From positions 20,305 to 84,304 of the forward strand of contig NZ_JBOITO010000038.1 of NCBI RefSeq assembly GCF_050717635.1: DNA of 64,000 nucleotides. The letters are read 5' to 3'. Numbering within the stretch: position 1 is the first letter of the stretch; the number at the start of each line of letters is the position of its first letter. Source of the stretch: Clostridium_AD sp050717635 (GTDB taxonomy: Bacteria > Bacillota > Clostridia > Clostridiales > Clostridiaceae). Shown piece by piece: positions 35,130 to 44,028 of this stretch. The translations under genes and the position numbers were made by a program. The notes under the pieces are model-generated. The model had not been told where the DNA came from. It was given only the letters and a program-made list of their open reading frames with translations, and searched no databases.

Positions 35130-37001
35130 TTAGTTATCTTCTGTAACTGCTACATCACTGTGGACTTTTCTAGAATAACTGGGCACAATCTCACCAATCT
35201 TATCCATTAACCCCTCAATATCATTGTTTTTGATAATTTGATTCAGTTGACTCATTTTCTCTTTCATCTCACCTAAATCACTAAACGTTGGTTTTCCAAC
35301 AAAAATCTTTTCATGTTTAGTATTAATAAGTCCTTCTTCGCTCATTAGAAGTTCTTCATAAAGTTTTTCACCTGGGCGAAGACCCGTAATTTCTATTTTA
35401 ATATCCTCATTTGGAATGAATCCTGAAAGTTTTATTAAATCCCAAGCTAAATCGTATATCTTAACAGGTTTCCCCATATCTAAAACGAAAATCTCCCCAC
35501 CCTTTGCATACGCTCCTGCTTGAAGCACTAATTGTGATGCTTCCGGTATCGTCATGAAAAATCTAGTTATGTATTTATTGGTAAGTGTAACTGGTCCACC
35601 ATGAGCTATTTGATTGTTAAATAGTGGTATAACAGATCCATTACTTCCAAGTACATTCCCAAATCTAACTGCCACAAAACGTGTTTCACTTATCTTATCC
35701 ATAGATTGTATAATCATTTCACACATTCTTTTAGTAGCACCCATAACATTAGTCGGATTTACTGCCTTATCCGTAGATATCATTACAAATCGTTCTGCGT
35801 TATACCTATGCGCACAATCTGCTACATTATAGGTTCCAAATACATTGTTCTTTATTGCCTCCATAGGGCTTCCTTCCATAAGTGGAACATGTTTATGAGC
35901 CGCTGCATGGAAAACTATATTCGGTAAATATTTCTTAAATACACTATCAATTCGTAACTTGTCACGAACAGATCCTATTAATACTAACAAATCTAATTTC
36001 GGATATTTATACTGAAGCTCCATTTGCAAATCATAAGCATTATTTTCATATATATCAAAAATAATCAGCTTTTTCGGTTCAAATTTAATAATCTGACGGC
36101 AAAGTTCTGATCCAATTGACCCTCCGCCCCCTGTTACTAAAATAGTTTTATTATGAATATAGCTTGCTATACCCTCCGTATCAAGCGTTACTGCTTCACG
36201 TCCAAGGAGATCCTCTATATTCACTTTTCTAATTTGATTTAAGGAAACTTTCCCGTCAATTATATCATACATTCCTGGAATAATTTCTATTTTACAGCTT
36301 GTTTTCTTACAAATTTCTAAAATTTTCTTTTTATCTTCATCCTCTATAGTTGGAATTGCAATAAGTATAGTCTCTATATCTTTTTCCACTGCAATTCTCG
36401 GAATATCACTCCTGCTTCCAAGAATTTTCACACCCAAGATATTGTTTCCTTTTTTATACTTTTCATCATCAATTACAGCGAGTGGCCTATATTTACTTTG
36501 GCTACTACTTTTCATTTCTTTTATAACCATGGCTGCAGCTTCCCCAGCACCAATTATCATTACTCGCTTTCGATCTGTTATATTTACATTATAATTTAAA
36601 ATAGTCTCAAATCTACTATAAACTCTAAAGGACATTCTAAACCCAATTATAAAAATAATGCTAAAAACACCGGCTATTATACTTACTCCATAAGCAAATT
36701 TATGGCCAGATATACTAAAAAAAACAATAGCCCCAATATTACCAGCAAAGCATCCACCAATAGCCAACATAAATTCATCTATACTTGCATAGCTCCAAAT
36801 ACTTTCATAAAGCTTGAAGATATAAAAACAAGCAATGTAGATTACGGTTACAATTAACGCTATTTCTATATAATTATCTGAATAAAACCAAAAATCACTA
36901 TAATTATATCTAAAATAGAAAGCTAATAAATATGCTAGGTTTATAAGTACTGCATCACTTAGCATTAATATAGGCTTTTTCCATTTTCCTAAAGCTTTCA
37001 C
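35130..37001 (-). CDS. pglF: PglF/CapD-type membrane NDP-sugar 4,6-dehydratase (copy 1)
   Basis: About 623 residues. I start it at the GTG at 36999-37001 (VKALGKWKKP) because it aligns with MKILGKWKKP of the paralogue at 18919 and has GAGGTGG just upstream; an in-frame TTG at 37019 is the alternative. Four N-terminal membrane segments, then GAGEAAAMVIKEM, VTGGGGSIGSELCRQI and ISTDKAVNPTNVMGATKR with Met in place of the SDR tyrosine. It converts UDP-GlcNAc to the 4-keto-6-deoxy sugar. PglE, PglC and PglD genes follow, so it starts the bacillosamine route. First gene of the locus. Confidence 0.9.
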   Translation of the reverse strand: MKALGKWKKPILMLSDAVLINLAYLLAFYFRYNYSDFWFYSDNYIEIALIVTVIYIACFYIFKLYESIWSYASIDEFMLAIGGCFAGNIGAIVFFSISGHKFAYGVSIIAGVFSIIFIIGFRMSFRVYSRFETILNYNVNITDRKRVMIIGAGEAAAMVIKEMKSSSQSKYRPLAVIDDEKYKKGNNILGVKILGSRSDIPRIAVEKDIETILIAIPTIEDEDKKKILEICKKTSCKIEIIPGMYDIIDGKVSLNQIRKVNIEDLLGREAVTLDTEGIASYIHNKTILVTGGGGSIGSELCRQIIKFEPKKLIIFDIYENNAYDLQMELQYKYPKLDLLVLIGSVRDKLRIDSVFKKYLPNIVFHAAAHKHVPLMEGSPMEAIKNNVFGTYNVADCAHRYNAERFVMISTDKAVNPTNVMGATKRMCEMIIQSMDKISETRFVAVRFGNVLGSNGSVIPLFNNQIAHGGPVTLTNKYITRFFMTIPEASQLVLQAGAYAKGGEIFVLDMGKPVKIYDLAWDLIKLSGFIPNEDIKIEITGLRPGEKLYEELLMSEEGLINTKHEKIFVGKPTFSDLGEMKEKMSQLNQIIKNNDIEGLMDKIGEIVPSYSRKVHSDVAVTEDN

Positions 37002-37052
37002 ACTATCCACCTCTTTCAAGAATTCCTCAACAATCCTATTATACTACAAACT

Positions 37053-37061
37053 AGTATATCA
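37053..37061 (-). promoter_or_regulatory. Candidate extended -10 promoter of the whole glycan locus
   Basis: Minus strand TGATATACT within TATTATGATATACTA (37052-37066), the stretch also present before the paralogous gene at 18919. A second possible -10 (TATAAT, 37038-37043) lies closer to the gene without a convincing -35 box. Confidence 0.45.
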
Positions 37062-37170
37062 TAATAGTTTTAAAAATATTTAATGATTTTATTGCTTTCG
37101 ACAAATAAAACCACCTTACTACAAATAGATTTTAATCTTTCTTGCATCGGCTAATACTTATGTACCCTCC

Positions 37171-37199
37171 TTGTATAACACTATACTACACTGTATAAT
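37171..37199 (+). promoter_or_regulatory. Promoter of the SGNH hydrolase gene
   Basis: TTGTAT (37171-37176), 17-base spacer, TATAAT (37194-37199). Transcription would start near 37206, about 40 bases before the ATG at 37248; AGGGGG at 37237-37242 is the ribosome binding site. It diverges from the glycan locus. Confidence 0.75.
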
Positions 37200-37247
37200 A
37201 AATATTTGTGTTGCAATAAATACACTTGTTTAGCTTAGGGGGTATAT

Positions 37248-38267
37248 ATGTTAAAAAATAGAGGGTTTTTTTTCTTAATTTTGTGTGTTTTAATAATATA
37301 TTCTGTTTTCTATTTTACCAATGATTCCTCTATCCACAATTCAATTCCTACTGCTATGGTTGCATCTGTAAGTCTAAACGATTGGGAATATAATCTAACG
37401 GTGGGTGAATCACATACTTTAAAAGCAACTGTAAAGCCTACAAATGCAAAATACGAATCTCCAAAATGGACTTCTTCAAATACTAAAATTGTAAAAGTTG
37501 ATTCAAAAGGAAAAGTTTTCGCAGTAGGTATAGGAACTGCATTAATTACTGTTACCACATTTGATGGAAGTATGAGTGGCAATTGTGCATTTAAAGTTGT
37601 TTCTAACTGGGCGAATAAAAACTTTGTAACATTTGGAGACTCCATCACTTGGTATAATGAAAAGGAATATAATTCTAACAGTAAAGAGGAAGGTGTAATT
37701 GTCAAAGGCTATCAAAGTTATATGAGAGATAAGCTGAATTGCGTTATTGATAATCAAGGTGCAAATGGTAATGATATGACAGAAATATATTCAATCATTA
37801 ATGATTATAACTACGAAAATATAGATGCAGTTACTATTACTAGTGGCGCAAATGACCATAGAAAAGGGGTCTTACCTGGTAAGGTTTTACCTATTGGTAG
37901 TAAATTTAATACTGCAAATTATGCAGGAGCATTACAATCAAGTATTGAAAAAGTTACAAATACAAACAAGGGCATTGAAATATATTTAATAACCCCAATA
38001 AGAGGTTGGTTTAATGAAAATTATACTTATGATGTACCAAACGCATATAAAGGTGAAATGACTATAAGTGAAGACTACGTGAAGGTAATGAAGAAAATCG
38101 GTAAATTATATAATATTTCAGTATGCGATTTATTTAACTCAACATGGATAAATAGTTTAGAAATACCCGTCCTTATAGGAGATAAAAATTCATCCCCTTA
38201 TTATTTACACCCAAGCACAAAGGGGTATAAAAGAATAGCAGATATTTTAATACCTTTCTTTTCTTAA
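37248..38267 (+). CDS. Secreted or membrane-anchored SGNH hydrolase with a Big_2 domain
   Basis: 339 residues. A hydrophobic segment at 6-23 acts as signal anchor or signal peptide. A bacterial Ig-like Big_2 domain spans about 38-117 (TVGESHTLKATVKPTNAKYESPKWTSSNTKIVKVDSKG). The catalytic SGNH domain has GDSITW (nucleophile Ser, 130-135), TSGANDHRKG (block III Asn) and HPSTKGY (His at 321, two residues before the end of block V). Such enzymes are esterases, often deacetylases of surface glycans. It is transcribed away from the glycan locus, so removal of O-acyl groups from the exported polymer is a fair guess, no more. Confidence 0.85.
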   Translation: MLKNRGFFFLILCVLIIYSVFYFTNDSSIHNSIPTAMVASVSLNDWEYNLTVGESHTLKATVKPTNAKYESPKWTSSNTKIVKVDSKGKVFAVGIGTALITVTTFDGSMSGNCAFKVVSNWANKNFVTFGDSITWYNEKEYNSNSKEEGVIVKGYQSYMRDKLNCVIDNQGANGNDMTEIYSIINDYNYENIDAVTITSGANDHRKGVLPGKVLPIGSKFNTANYAGALQSSIEKVTNTNKGIEIYLITPIRGWFNENYTYDVPNAYKGEMTISEDYVKVMKKIGKLYNISVCDLFNSTWINSLEIPVLIGDKNSSPYYLHPSTKGYKRIADILIPFFS

Positions 38268-38287
38268 TTGGACCATAAACGACCAAA

Positions 38288-38322
38288 ACGGGCTACCTAA
38301 AAGGTAGCCCGTTACTGTTTTA
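38288..38322 (+). terminator. Terminator after the SGNH gene, shared with the convergent L,D-transpeptidase gene
   Basis: Perfect 11-bp stem ACGGGCTACCT / AGGTAGCCCGT (38288-38298, 38302-38312), loop AAA, then TTACTGTTTTATT. A near copy is at 40893-40933. Confidence 0.85.
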
Positions 38323-38330
38323 TTCTATTA

Positions 38331-40763
38331 TTAATTTACCCATATTAATGAATCTCTTGGTACTTTATCATAAAAGAATTTTGCCATATCTACTGGCATA
38401 CGAATACATCCATGAGAAGCCTTTTTCCCTAACGTCCCATCGTAGACTGCTCCAGAGGTCCTTAAAAGTATTGAATGTAGCAGATAATTTCCACTATACC
38501 TTGTCCAATATTTACATATAACTCCAGGCCCTGCTACAAAAGAACCCCCTTTTTCTTGAACTGCGAATAATCCTCGTTTTGAAGGTGTAACATTGTTACC
38601 CGAAGCACAAGAATATGCTTTTAGTAAAACCCAATGCCCCGCACTACCAGTAAATATATTCACCCTTTGCCTATCCGTATCCACCCAAGTAAAGTACTTT
38701 GTTTTACTGACGAAAGTGCTTGTTGTATTAACATAGGTTTCCAGTTGATTTTTGTTTAAGTATTCTTTATTAGTAGCTGAGTTTGAAGGCACAGAAACAC
38801 TTTTATAATCTACCCACATTTTCGAGCTATCAGATTTTTTTATTAAGTATTTACTACTACTTTGATCTAATATTTCTACTTTTAAGCCTGCATATTTTGC
38901 GTATAATCCATTGGACTTTACTAAATTATTATAAACATATTTTGTGATAGGCCTCGCTGGTATTGCTTTTGCAATTATTATTGGTGAGAAAACACTGTAT
39001 ACTTTCACTTTATCATAAGTTTTGTAGGCTCTAATTTTATAGTAATAAATATAATTAGATACAAGTCCACTATTTTTAAAACTAGTTTCTGTAGTGGTAT
39101 ATTTTACCAAATTCGCTCCTGCAGCAGATGTTGACCTGTAAACTTCATATCCACTTGCTTCCTTTACTGCACCCCAATTAAGCACAATGCTATTATATGA
39201 AGATGATTCTGCTTTTAAACTTGTTGTTGGTACAGGAGGAGCAACTATCCACTTTGCAAATAGTGTTATATCCTCCGTTATAGTTGTATTTTCAAAATCA
39301 AACTTGTTTTCAAAAGTGGTATTATCACTATACCATCCTCCAAAAATATAGCTTGTCCTAACTGGATTTAAAGGTGTAGCTACTTTCTCATCACGCCCAA
39401 CTGACATATTTTCTATATTTGAACCTCCATTAGAATTGAAGCTTACTATAGAATCTACTTTAAATGTAATATTAGAACTATTATTATAAGTTCTAATTTG
39501 TTCATTATGTTTTAGCATGATTTTTTCTACATACCATTCATCTTTTAACATATCAAGAGGAACTATATATTCTACTTCATACTTTCCTGTACTTTCATTA
39601 TAAATTGGATGTAATGATATCTCTTGAGTCTCATCAACTCTGCTCTTAATTAATATTACGTTATTATCGCTATTTGTTAAATCAGGTAATGTATCATTTG
39701 ATTCTATCTGGAATTTTATTGTATCTAAAGGCTTAACTTTTGTTTTTGACAATATTATTTTAACCTTTAAATTATCTGTAGTTTTGTATATACTTATTTG
39801 CGTTTTTATTACTTCAATAGCATCTGCTGCTGATTGTGAGACCTGCCCACCAAGTAAAATTTCTTCGCTATTATCATTTATATTGTTTCTTATAGCATCT
39901 GATAATTTTGCATTAATCTCAGAATTTCTACCAACCAAAACTATAGGATTGTTATCCTTAGCTGCAAGTGCAGAACCTGCAAGCGCATCTACCAGGTTAT
40001 CGTTTGTACCTTTTGCAATGTAAATACTATTATAGTCTTGTTCAAAATTTGTAAGTATTGCTGCATTTGTTTCATACCTATCTGCTCCTGATATTCTTGT
40101 AGCCTTTGCTGTTTTAACAACTTCTTCGCTAAGAACTCCCGTCCCTCCAATTGCATAAACAGTTTTGCCTTCAATGTACTTTGCTTGATCCGCTGTTAAT
40201 TTATTCTTAACAACAAGTAGTATTGGCATTCCCTTTCTAGCTGCTATTGATGAAATTGAAAGCGCATCTGAATATGCTAACCCATTTGCAATAACTACTT
40301 CTTCTGGCTCCACTTTAAAAGCTTCAAGTGCTATTTTATAAGAAGTGTCAACTCTATCATTTCCTGATATACGTGTAACCTTAAAGTCTTTTAAATCTTT
40401 TTCTACTGCTGTTGAAATAGCCCCTGTCCCTCCAACTATGTACACATTTTTAACTCCTAATGCCTTAAGTTCATTTAAAACTTCTGCTTTAAGTTCACCA
40501 GGTTTTGTTAATAATATAGGTGCCTTTTCCTTTGCGTATGCTAACGGTGCCGCAGCAAGCGCATCTGCCAAATCATCTCCTCTAGCTATAATTACATTCT
40601 CTGACTGCGTCCAACCAGCTTGTACAATTCTTAGGGCGGTTGCGTATCTATCATTCCCTTCTAATAATGTAGACGCTGATACTACTCCTTGAAATGTTAC
40701 CGTTGTAAGTAGCACCGTAAATATTAAACATATTGCAAATAACTTTTTTGTTTTTCTGTACAT
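38331..40763 (-). CDS. CWB2-anchored L,D-transpeptidase with InlB-type repeat and fibronectin domain
   Basis: 810 residues from the ATG at 40761-40763, which follows AAGGGGGA; an open extension to 40811 has no ribosome binding site. Order: signal peptide (about 1-30, ending VVSAS), three CWB2 repeats (first LEGNDRYATALRIVQAGW), an extended linker domain, a Listeria-Bacteroides/InlB-type repeat (VSFNSNGGSNIENMSVGRDEKVATPLNPVRT), a fibronectin-III-like domain (about 515-600), an SH3-like segment and a C-terminal YkuD domain with SHGCIRM (catalytic Cys 24 residues before the end). YkuD enzymes make 3-3 cross-links in peptidoglycan or attach proteins to it. CWB2 anchors would hold the enzyme in the wall. 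Confidence 0.9.
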   Translation of the reverse strand: MYRKTKKLFAICLIFTVLLTTVTFQGVVSASTLLEGNDRYATALRIVQAGWTQSENVIIARGDDLADALAAAPLAYAKEKAPILLTKPGELKAEVLNELKALGVKNVYIVGGTGAISTAVEKDLKDFKVTRISGNDRVDTSYKIALEAFKVEPEEVVIANGLAYSDALSISSIAARKGMPILLVVKNKLTADQAKYIEGKTVYAIGGTGVLSEEVVKTAKATRISGADRYETNAAILTNFEQDYNSIYIAKGTNDNLVDALAGSALAAKDNNPIVLVGRNSEINAKLSDAIRNNINDNSEEILLGGQVSQSAADAIEVIKTQISIYKTTDNLKVKIILSKTKVKPLDTIKFQIESNDTLPDLTNSDNNVILIKSRVDETQEISLHPIYNESTGKYEVEYIVPLDMLKDEWYVEKIMLKHNEQIRTYNNSSNITFKVDSIVSFNSNGGSNIENMSVGRDEKVATPLNPVRTSYIFGGWYSDNTTFENKFDFENTTITEDITLFAKWIVAPPVPTTSLKAESSSYNSIVLNWGAVKEASGYEVYRSTSAAGANLVKYTTTETSFKNSGLVSNYIYYYKIRAYKTYDKVKVYSVFSPIIIAKAIPARPITKYVYNNLVKSNGLYAKYAGLKVEILDQSSSKYLIKKSDSSKMWVDYKSVSVPSNSATNKEYLNKNQLETYVNTTSTFVSKTKYFTWVDTDRQRVNIFTGSAGHWVLLKAYSCASGNNVTPSKRGLFAVQEKGGSFVAGPGVICKYWTRYSGNYLLHSILLRTSGAVYDGTLGKKASHGCIRMPVDMAKFFYDKVPRDSLIWVN

Positions 40764-40864
40764 AATTCTAAATCCCCCTTGATGTTTAATGGTTATCTTA
40801 TGTATGAACATTCTATATTCTATACTATATATATAAATCCCTTTATTTTGATAAAATAATACAA

Positions 40865-41006
40865 GTGCCTGTCACCCTTTTCCGCAAACGCCAAAAAAGG
40901 GCCACCTAAAAGGTAGCCCGTTACTGTTTTTTTCAGGTGCCTGTCACCATTCGCCTCATTTGACAAGCGACTGCCGCGTTACATAATTTCACAAGTGCCT
41001 GTCACC
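40865..41006. repeat. REP-like repeat, three copies around a terminator
   Basis: Core GTGCCTGTCACC at 40865-40876, 40937-40948 and 40995-41006, all in the same orientation. The terminator at 40893-40933 lies between copies one and two. Copy three supplies the TGA stop (41002-41004) of the acyltransferase gene. Confidence 0.9.
40893..40933 (-). terminator. Bidirectional terminator hairpin between REP-like repeats
   Basis: Stem GGGCCACCT (40899-40907) and AGGTAGCCC (40911-40919) with one mismatch, loop AAA. T runs follow on both strands (40893-40898 as A6 for the minus strand; 40926-40933 for plus). It ends the acyltransferase transcript and is a near copy of 38288-38322. Confidence 0.75.
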
Positions 41007-42042
41007 GTTTTTTGATCACATATGAAATTCCAATGGACCCAAATAAAATAATAGTAAACATTGAGGGCACCACTAAAAACGGAGAAATATTTTTATCTGC
41101 AACATACTTTAGAACTATATAAATTAATGGAGAATGGAAAAGATAAATTGCAAAACTTTCTCTATCTAAAAATTTTAGAATTTTATTACTATTTAATCTT
41201 TTATATTTAGTGCTTATTGTTGATAAAACAGTGAAGTAAAAAATAGTAGAAAATATATTACTTAATAAATACATTAAATTTATAGATAATGTACCTATTA
41301 TATTGCTATTAGAAATTTTATATGATAAAGCTAAAAATACAAACTGTAAAATAAATAAAGTTATAATTATAAGAGTATTTTTTTTCCCTTTGAATTCGAT
41401 TTTAAAATTCAGCTCATACTTTCTAATAATGTAGCCCAAATAAAAAAACATAAAATAATGTATTGATTTTGAAATTTGAAAAACATCTGGGAATTTAAAG
41501 CTAATTATACTTGCACATGCTATTACAATTAGGCTAGCAGGTACCCCTATTTTGTTAATGATAAATTCAAATAAATAAAAAACTATAAATATTTCAAATA
41601 TGACTATTAAGTACCATAGATGCCCAGCATCTAAGCCAGTCATAATGTATTTATAAATTATCTCAAATATATTATTGCCACTGTAACCTTTATAACCAGT
41701 CATTACTCTAATTGGCACTACGTACATAACTGCAACACAAATATATGGTACTAATAGTCTTTTTATTTTATTAGACAAAAATTTACTCAGCTTATTATAT
41801 TTATTACACTCTTTCCTACAATAATAAAACATATACCCTGAAATAAAAATAAACAGTGGCATTTGAAAAACATCAATGTAAGTCTTTAATGCATTAAAAA
41901 AGCTTGATTTAACAGCCGGAGTATAAATACCCCAGTTGTATTGGTAAACAATCATGCTATGTCCTAAAACAACTATTAAAATAGCAAACGTCCTTAGCAA
42001 GGATATATTATTTAGATAGCCTTTTTCTCTTTTGTTTTCCAT
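41002..42042 (-). CDS. Acyltransferase 3 family membrane protein
   Basis: 346 residues from the ATG at 42040-42042 (MENKREKGYLNN), which has GGAGG five bases upstream. About ten membrane segments. The family (PF01757) start NISLLRTFAILIVVLGHSMIVY carries the conserved His-containing motif, and PLFIFISGYMFYYCRKE is the second signature. These proteins O-acetylate or succinylate surface polysaccharides across the membrane. The stop is a TGA inside a REP-like repeat, so the protein ends KKR. Upstream codons MVTGTWELEG come from another repeat copy and are not part of the gene. Confidence 0.88.
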   Translation of the reverse strand: MENKREKGYLNNISLLRTFAILIVVLGHSMIVYQYNWGIYTPAVKSSFFNALKTYIDVFQMPLFIFISGYMFYYCRKECNKYNKLSKFLSNKIKRLLVPYICVAVMYVVPIRVMTGYKGYSGNNIFEIIYKYIMTGLDAGHLWYLIVIFEIFIVFYLFEFIINKIGVPASLIVIACASIISFKFPDVFQISKSIHYFMFFYLGYIIRKYELNFKIEFKGKKNTLIIITLFILQFVFLALSYKISNSNIIGTLSINLMYLLSNIFSTIFYFTVLSTISTKYKRLNSNKILKFLDRESFAIYLFHSPLIYIVLKYVADKNISPFLVVPSMFTIILFGSIGISYVIKKR

Positions 42043-42061
42043 ATATCCCTCCAATTCCCAG

Positions 42062-42130
42062 GTGCCTGTCACCATTTTTTAAGCGACTGTTGCTGCGCCT
42101 ACTCCCATCTATTCCCAAGTGCCTGTCACC
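42062..42130. repeat. REP-like repeat, two copies
   Basis: Cores at 42062-42073 and 42119-42130, both preceded by ATTCCCA. The second copy supplies the TGA stop of rmlD (42126-42128). The segment between the copies (AAGCGACTG...) resembles the one after the copy at 40937. Confidence 0.9.
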
Positions 42131-42959
42131 TTAAATATTCGCAAATTGCTTCCTGCCAACTCCTTGTAGTATCGCCAGTAGTTAGTTCTAGCATATAATT
42201 TCTAAGTACGGAATACTCAGGCCTTTTAGCTAGTCTTGGAAATTCACCGGTTGTGCAAGGCAAAACTTCTGTATCAATACCTTTAAGTCTAAATATTTCT
42301 TTTGTGAATTCATACCATGTACATTCGCCTTTACAAGTACAATGGAAAAGTCCATAATTCTTGTCTTCTACTAGCTTTATTATAACTCTAGCTAAATCAA
42401 CTGTACTTGTAGGGGTTCCCTTTTGGTCATTAACTACTTTTAACGTCTTATTAGTTTTGCTTAGATTTATCATAGTCTTTACGAAGTTATTCCCATCGCC
42501 GTAAAGCCATGCCGTTCTAACTATATAATGCTTAGGGTTGTGGTTTTTAACTAATATTTCTCCCTCAAGCTTTGTCTTTCCATAAATAGTTTCTGGATTT
42601 ACTTTGTCAAACTCTGTTAGTGATTTATTGATTTCACGAGAAAAAACATAATCCGTAGATACTTGAATAATTTCTGCACCAATTTGATTTGCAGCTGTGG
42701 CTAAGTTTTTAGGTCCTATTGTATTTATCCTATATGCCATATCTATCTCTGTCTCACACTTATCAACATCCGTAAGTGCAGCACAGTTTATAATTACATC
42801 TGGTTTATTCTCGCATACAAAACTATTTACCCTATAAACATTTGTTATATCTAGATCTGACACATCAGTAAGTATTAAATCTATATCTTTTTTCTCTTTA
42901 TATTGTTTTGCTATTTCTCTACCTAATTGACCATTTGATCCTGTAATTAATATCTTCAT
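42126..42959 (-). CDS. rmlD: dTDP-4-dehydrorhamnose reductase
   Basis: 277 residues, standard length for RmlD. NAD(P)-binding motif ILITGSNGQLGREIAKQY (2-19), INCAALTDVDKCE, VSTDYVF, and YGKTKLEGE with the catalytic Tyr and Lys; TAWLYGDGNNFV follows. It reduces dTDP-4-keto-L-rhamnose to dTDP-L-rhamnose. It is last in a rmlC-rmlB-rmlD row; rmlA is not in the window. Its TGA stop lies inside a REP-like repeat, which gives the terminal Arg codon AGG. Confidence 0.92.
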   Translation of the reverse strand: MKILITGSNGQLGREIAKQYKEKKDIDLILTDVSDLDITNVYRVNSFVCENKPDVIINCAALTDVDKCETEIDMAYRINTIGPKNLATAANQIGAEIIQVSTDYVFSREINKSLTEFDKVNPETIYGKTKLEGEILVKNHNPKHYIVRTAWLYGDGNNFVKTMINLSKTNKTLKVVNDQKGTPTSTVDLARVIIKLVEDKNYGLFHCTCKGECTWYEFTKEIFRLKGIDTEVLPCTTGEFPRLAKRPEYSVLRNYMLELTTGDTTRSWQEAICEYLR

Positions 42960-42969
42960 AATTCACTCC

Positions 42970-44028
42970 TTATTTTTCATACATATTGTTATAATAATTT
43001 TGGTACTCACCAGAAGTAATATTATTCATCCACTGTTTGTTGTCCAGATTCCATTTTATTGTCTTTTTTATTCCTACTTCAAAGGTAGTTTCTGGGTACC
43101 ATCCCAGCTCCTTTTTTATCTTAGCTGGATCTATTCCGTATCTTTTGTCATGCCCTTTTCTATCTTCCACATAAGTTATTAGCTTTTCTGTTACTGAACT
43201 ATCTACATTTTCATTTATATAATTTATAACAGTTTTAACTATTTGCATATTCGTTCGCTCGTTGTGCCCGCCTACATTATAAACTTCTCCCACTCTGCCA
43301 CCGTTTATAACCATATCTATAGCTTTACAATGGTCCTCAACATATAACCAATCCCTTATATTCATTCCATCTCCGTATATTGGTAGATTTTTATGACTTA
43401 AGCAATTATTTATTAGGAGTGGTATTAATTTTTCCGGGAATTGGTATGGTCCATAATTGTTTGAACATCTAGTTGTATTTACAGGCATTTTATAGGTGTC
43501 AAAATAAGCTTTAACCATTAAATCTGCGCCTGTTTTGCTTGAAGAATATGGACTGTGTGGATCTAGTGGTGTAGTTTCAAGGAAGAATCCTGTTTTGCCT
43601 AGCGAGCCATATACTTCATCCGTAGATACTTGCATGAATTTCTTGCCTTCTTTAAATCCTGTTTTAGTTTCCCATGCATTTTTAGCTACATTTAGAAGAT
43701 TTACTGTACCTAAAACATTTGTTTTAACAAATATCTCTGGATGTTTTATACTTCTATCTACATGTGATTCTGCTGCAAAATTCACAACATAATCAATATC
43801 ATTTTCTTTGAATAATTTTTCTACTAACTCTTTGTCACATATATCCCCTTGAACAAAAGAATAGTTTGCATTATTTTCTACAGATTTTAGATTCTCTAAA
43901 TTTCCTGCATAGGTTAATTTATCTAAATTTATAATTTTTATATCTGAATATTTATTTAACATATAATGAACAAAATTTGCGCCTATAAATCCAGCTCCAC
44001 CTGTTACTAAATAAGTTTTCATAATCAT
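42970..44028 (-). CDS. rmlB: dTDP-glucose 4,6-dehydratase
   Basis: 352 residues. TYLVTGGAGFIGANFVHYML at the N-terminus, VNFAAESHVDRSI, STDEVYGSLG with the catalytic Asp-Glu pair, YSSSKTGADL with the Tyr and Lys, and NNYGPYQFPEKLIPL, all RmlB hallmarks. It makes dTDP-4-keto-6-deoxyglucose. The start overlaps the rmlC stop (ATGA), and AAAGGAG lies just before it. An ATG two codons further in is equally possible. It lies 10 bases from rmlD. Confidence 0.94.
   Translation of the reverse strand: MIMKTYLVTGGAGFIGANFVHYMLNKYSDIKIINLDKLTYAGNLENLKSVENNANYSFVQGDICDKELVEKLFKENDIDYVVNFAAESHVDRSIKHPEIFVKTNVLGTVNLLNVAKNAWETKTGFKEGKKFMQVSTDEVYGSLGKTGFFLETTPLDPHSPYSSSKTGADLMVKAYFDTYKMPVNTTRCSNNYGPYQFPEKLIPLLINNCLSHKNLPIYGDGMNIRDWLYVEDHCKAIDMVINGGRVGEVYNVGGHNERTNMQIVKTVINYINENVDSSVTEKLITYVEDRKGHDKRYGIDPAKIKKELGWYPETTFEVGIKKTIKWNLDNKQWMNNITSGEYQNYYNNMYEK

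Noticed and set aside
42043..42075. N-terminal extension MVTGTWELEGY of the acyltransferase at 41002
   Set aside because: These codons are a translated REP-like repeat; the proper start with GGAGG lies at 42042.
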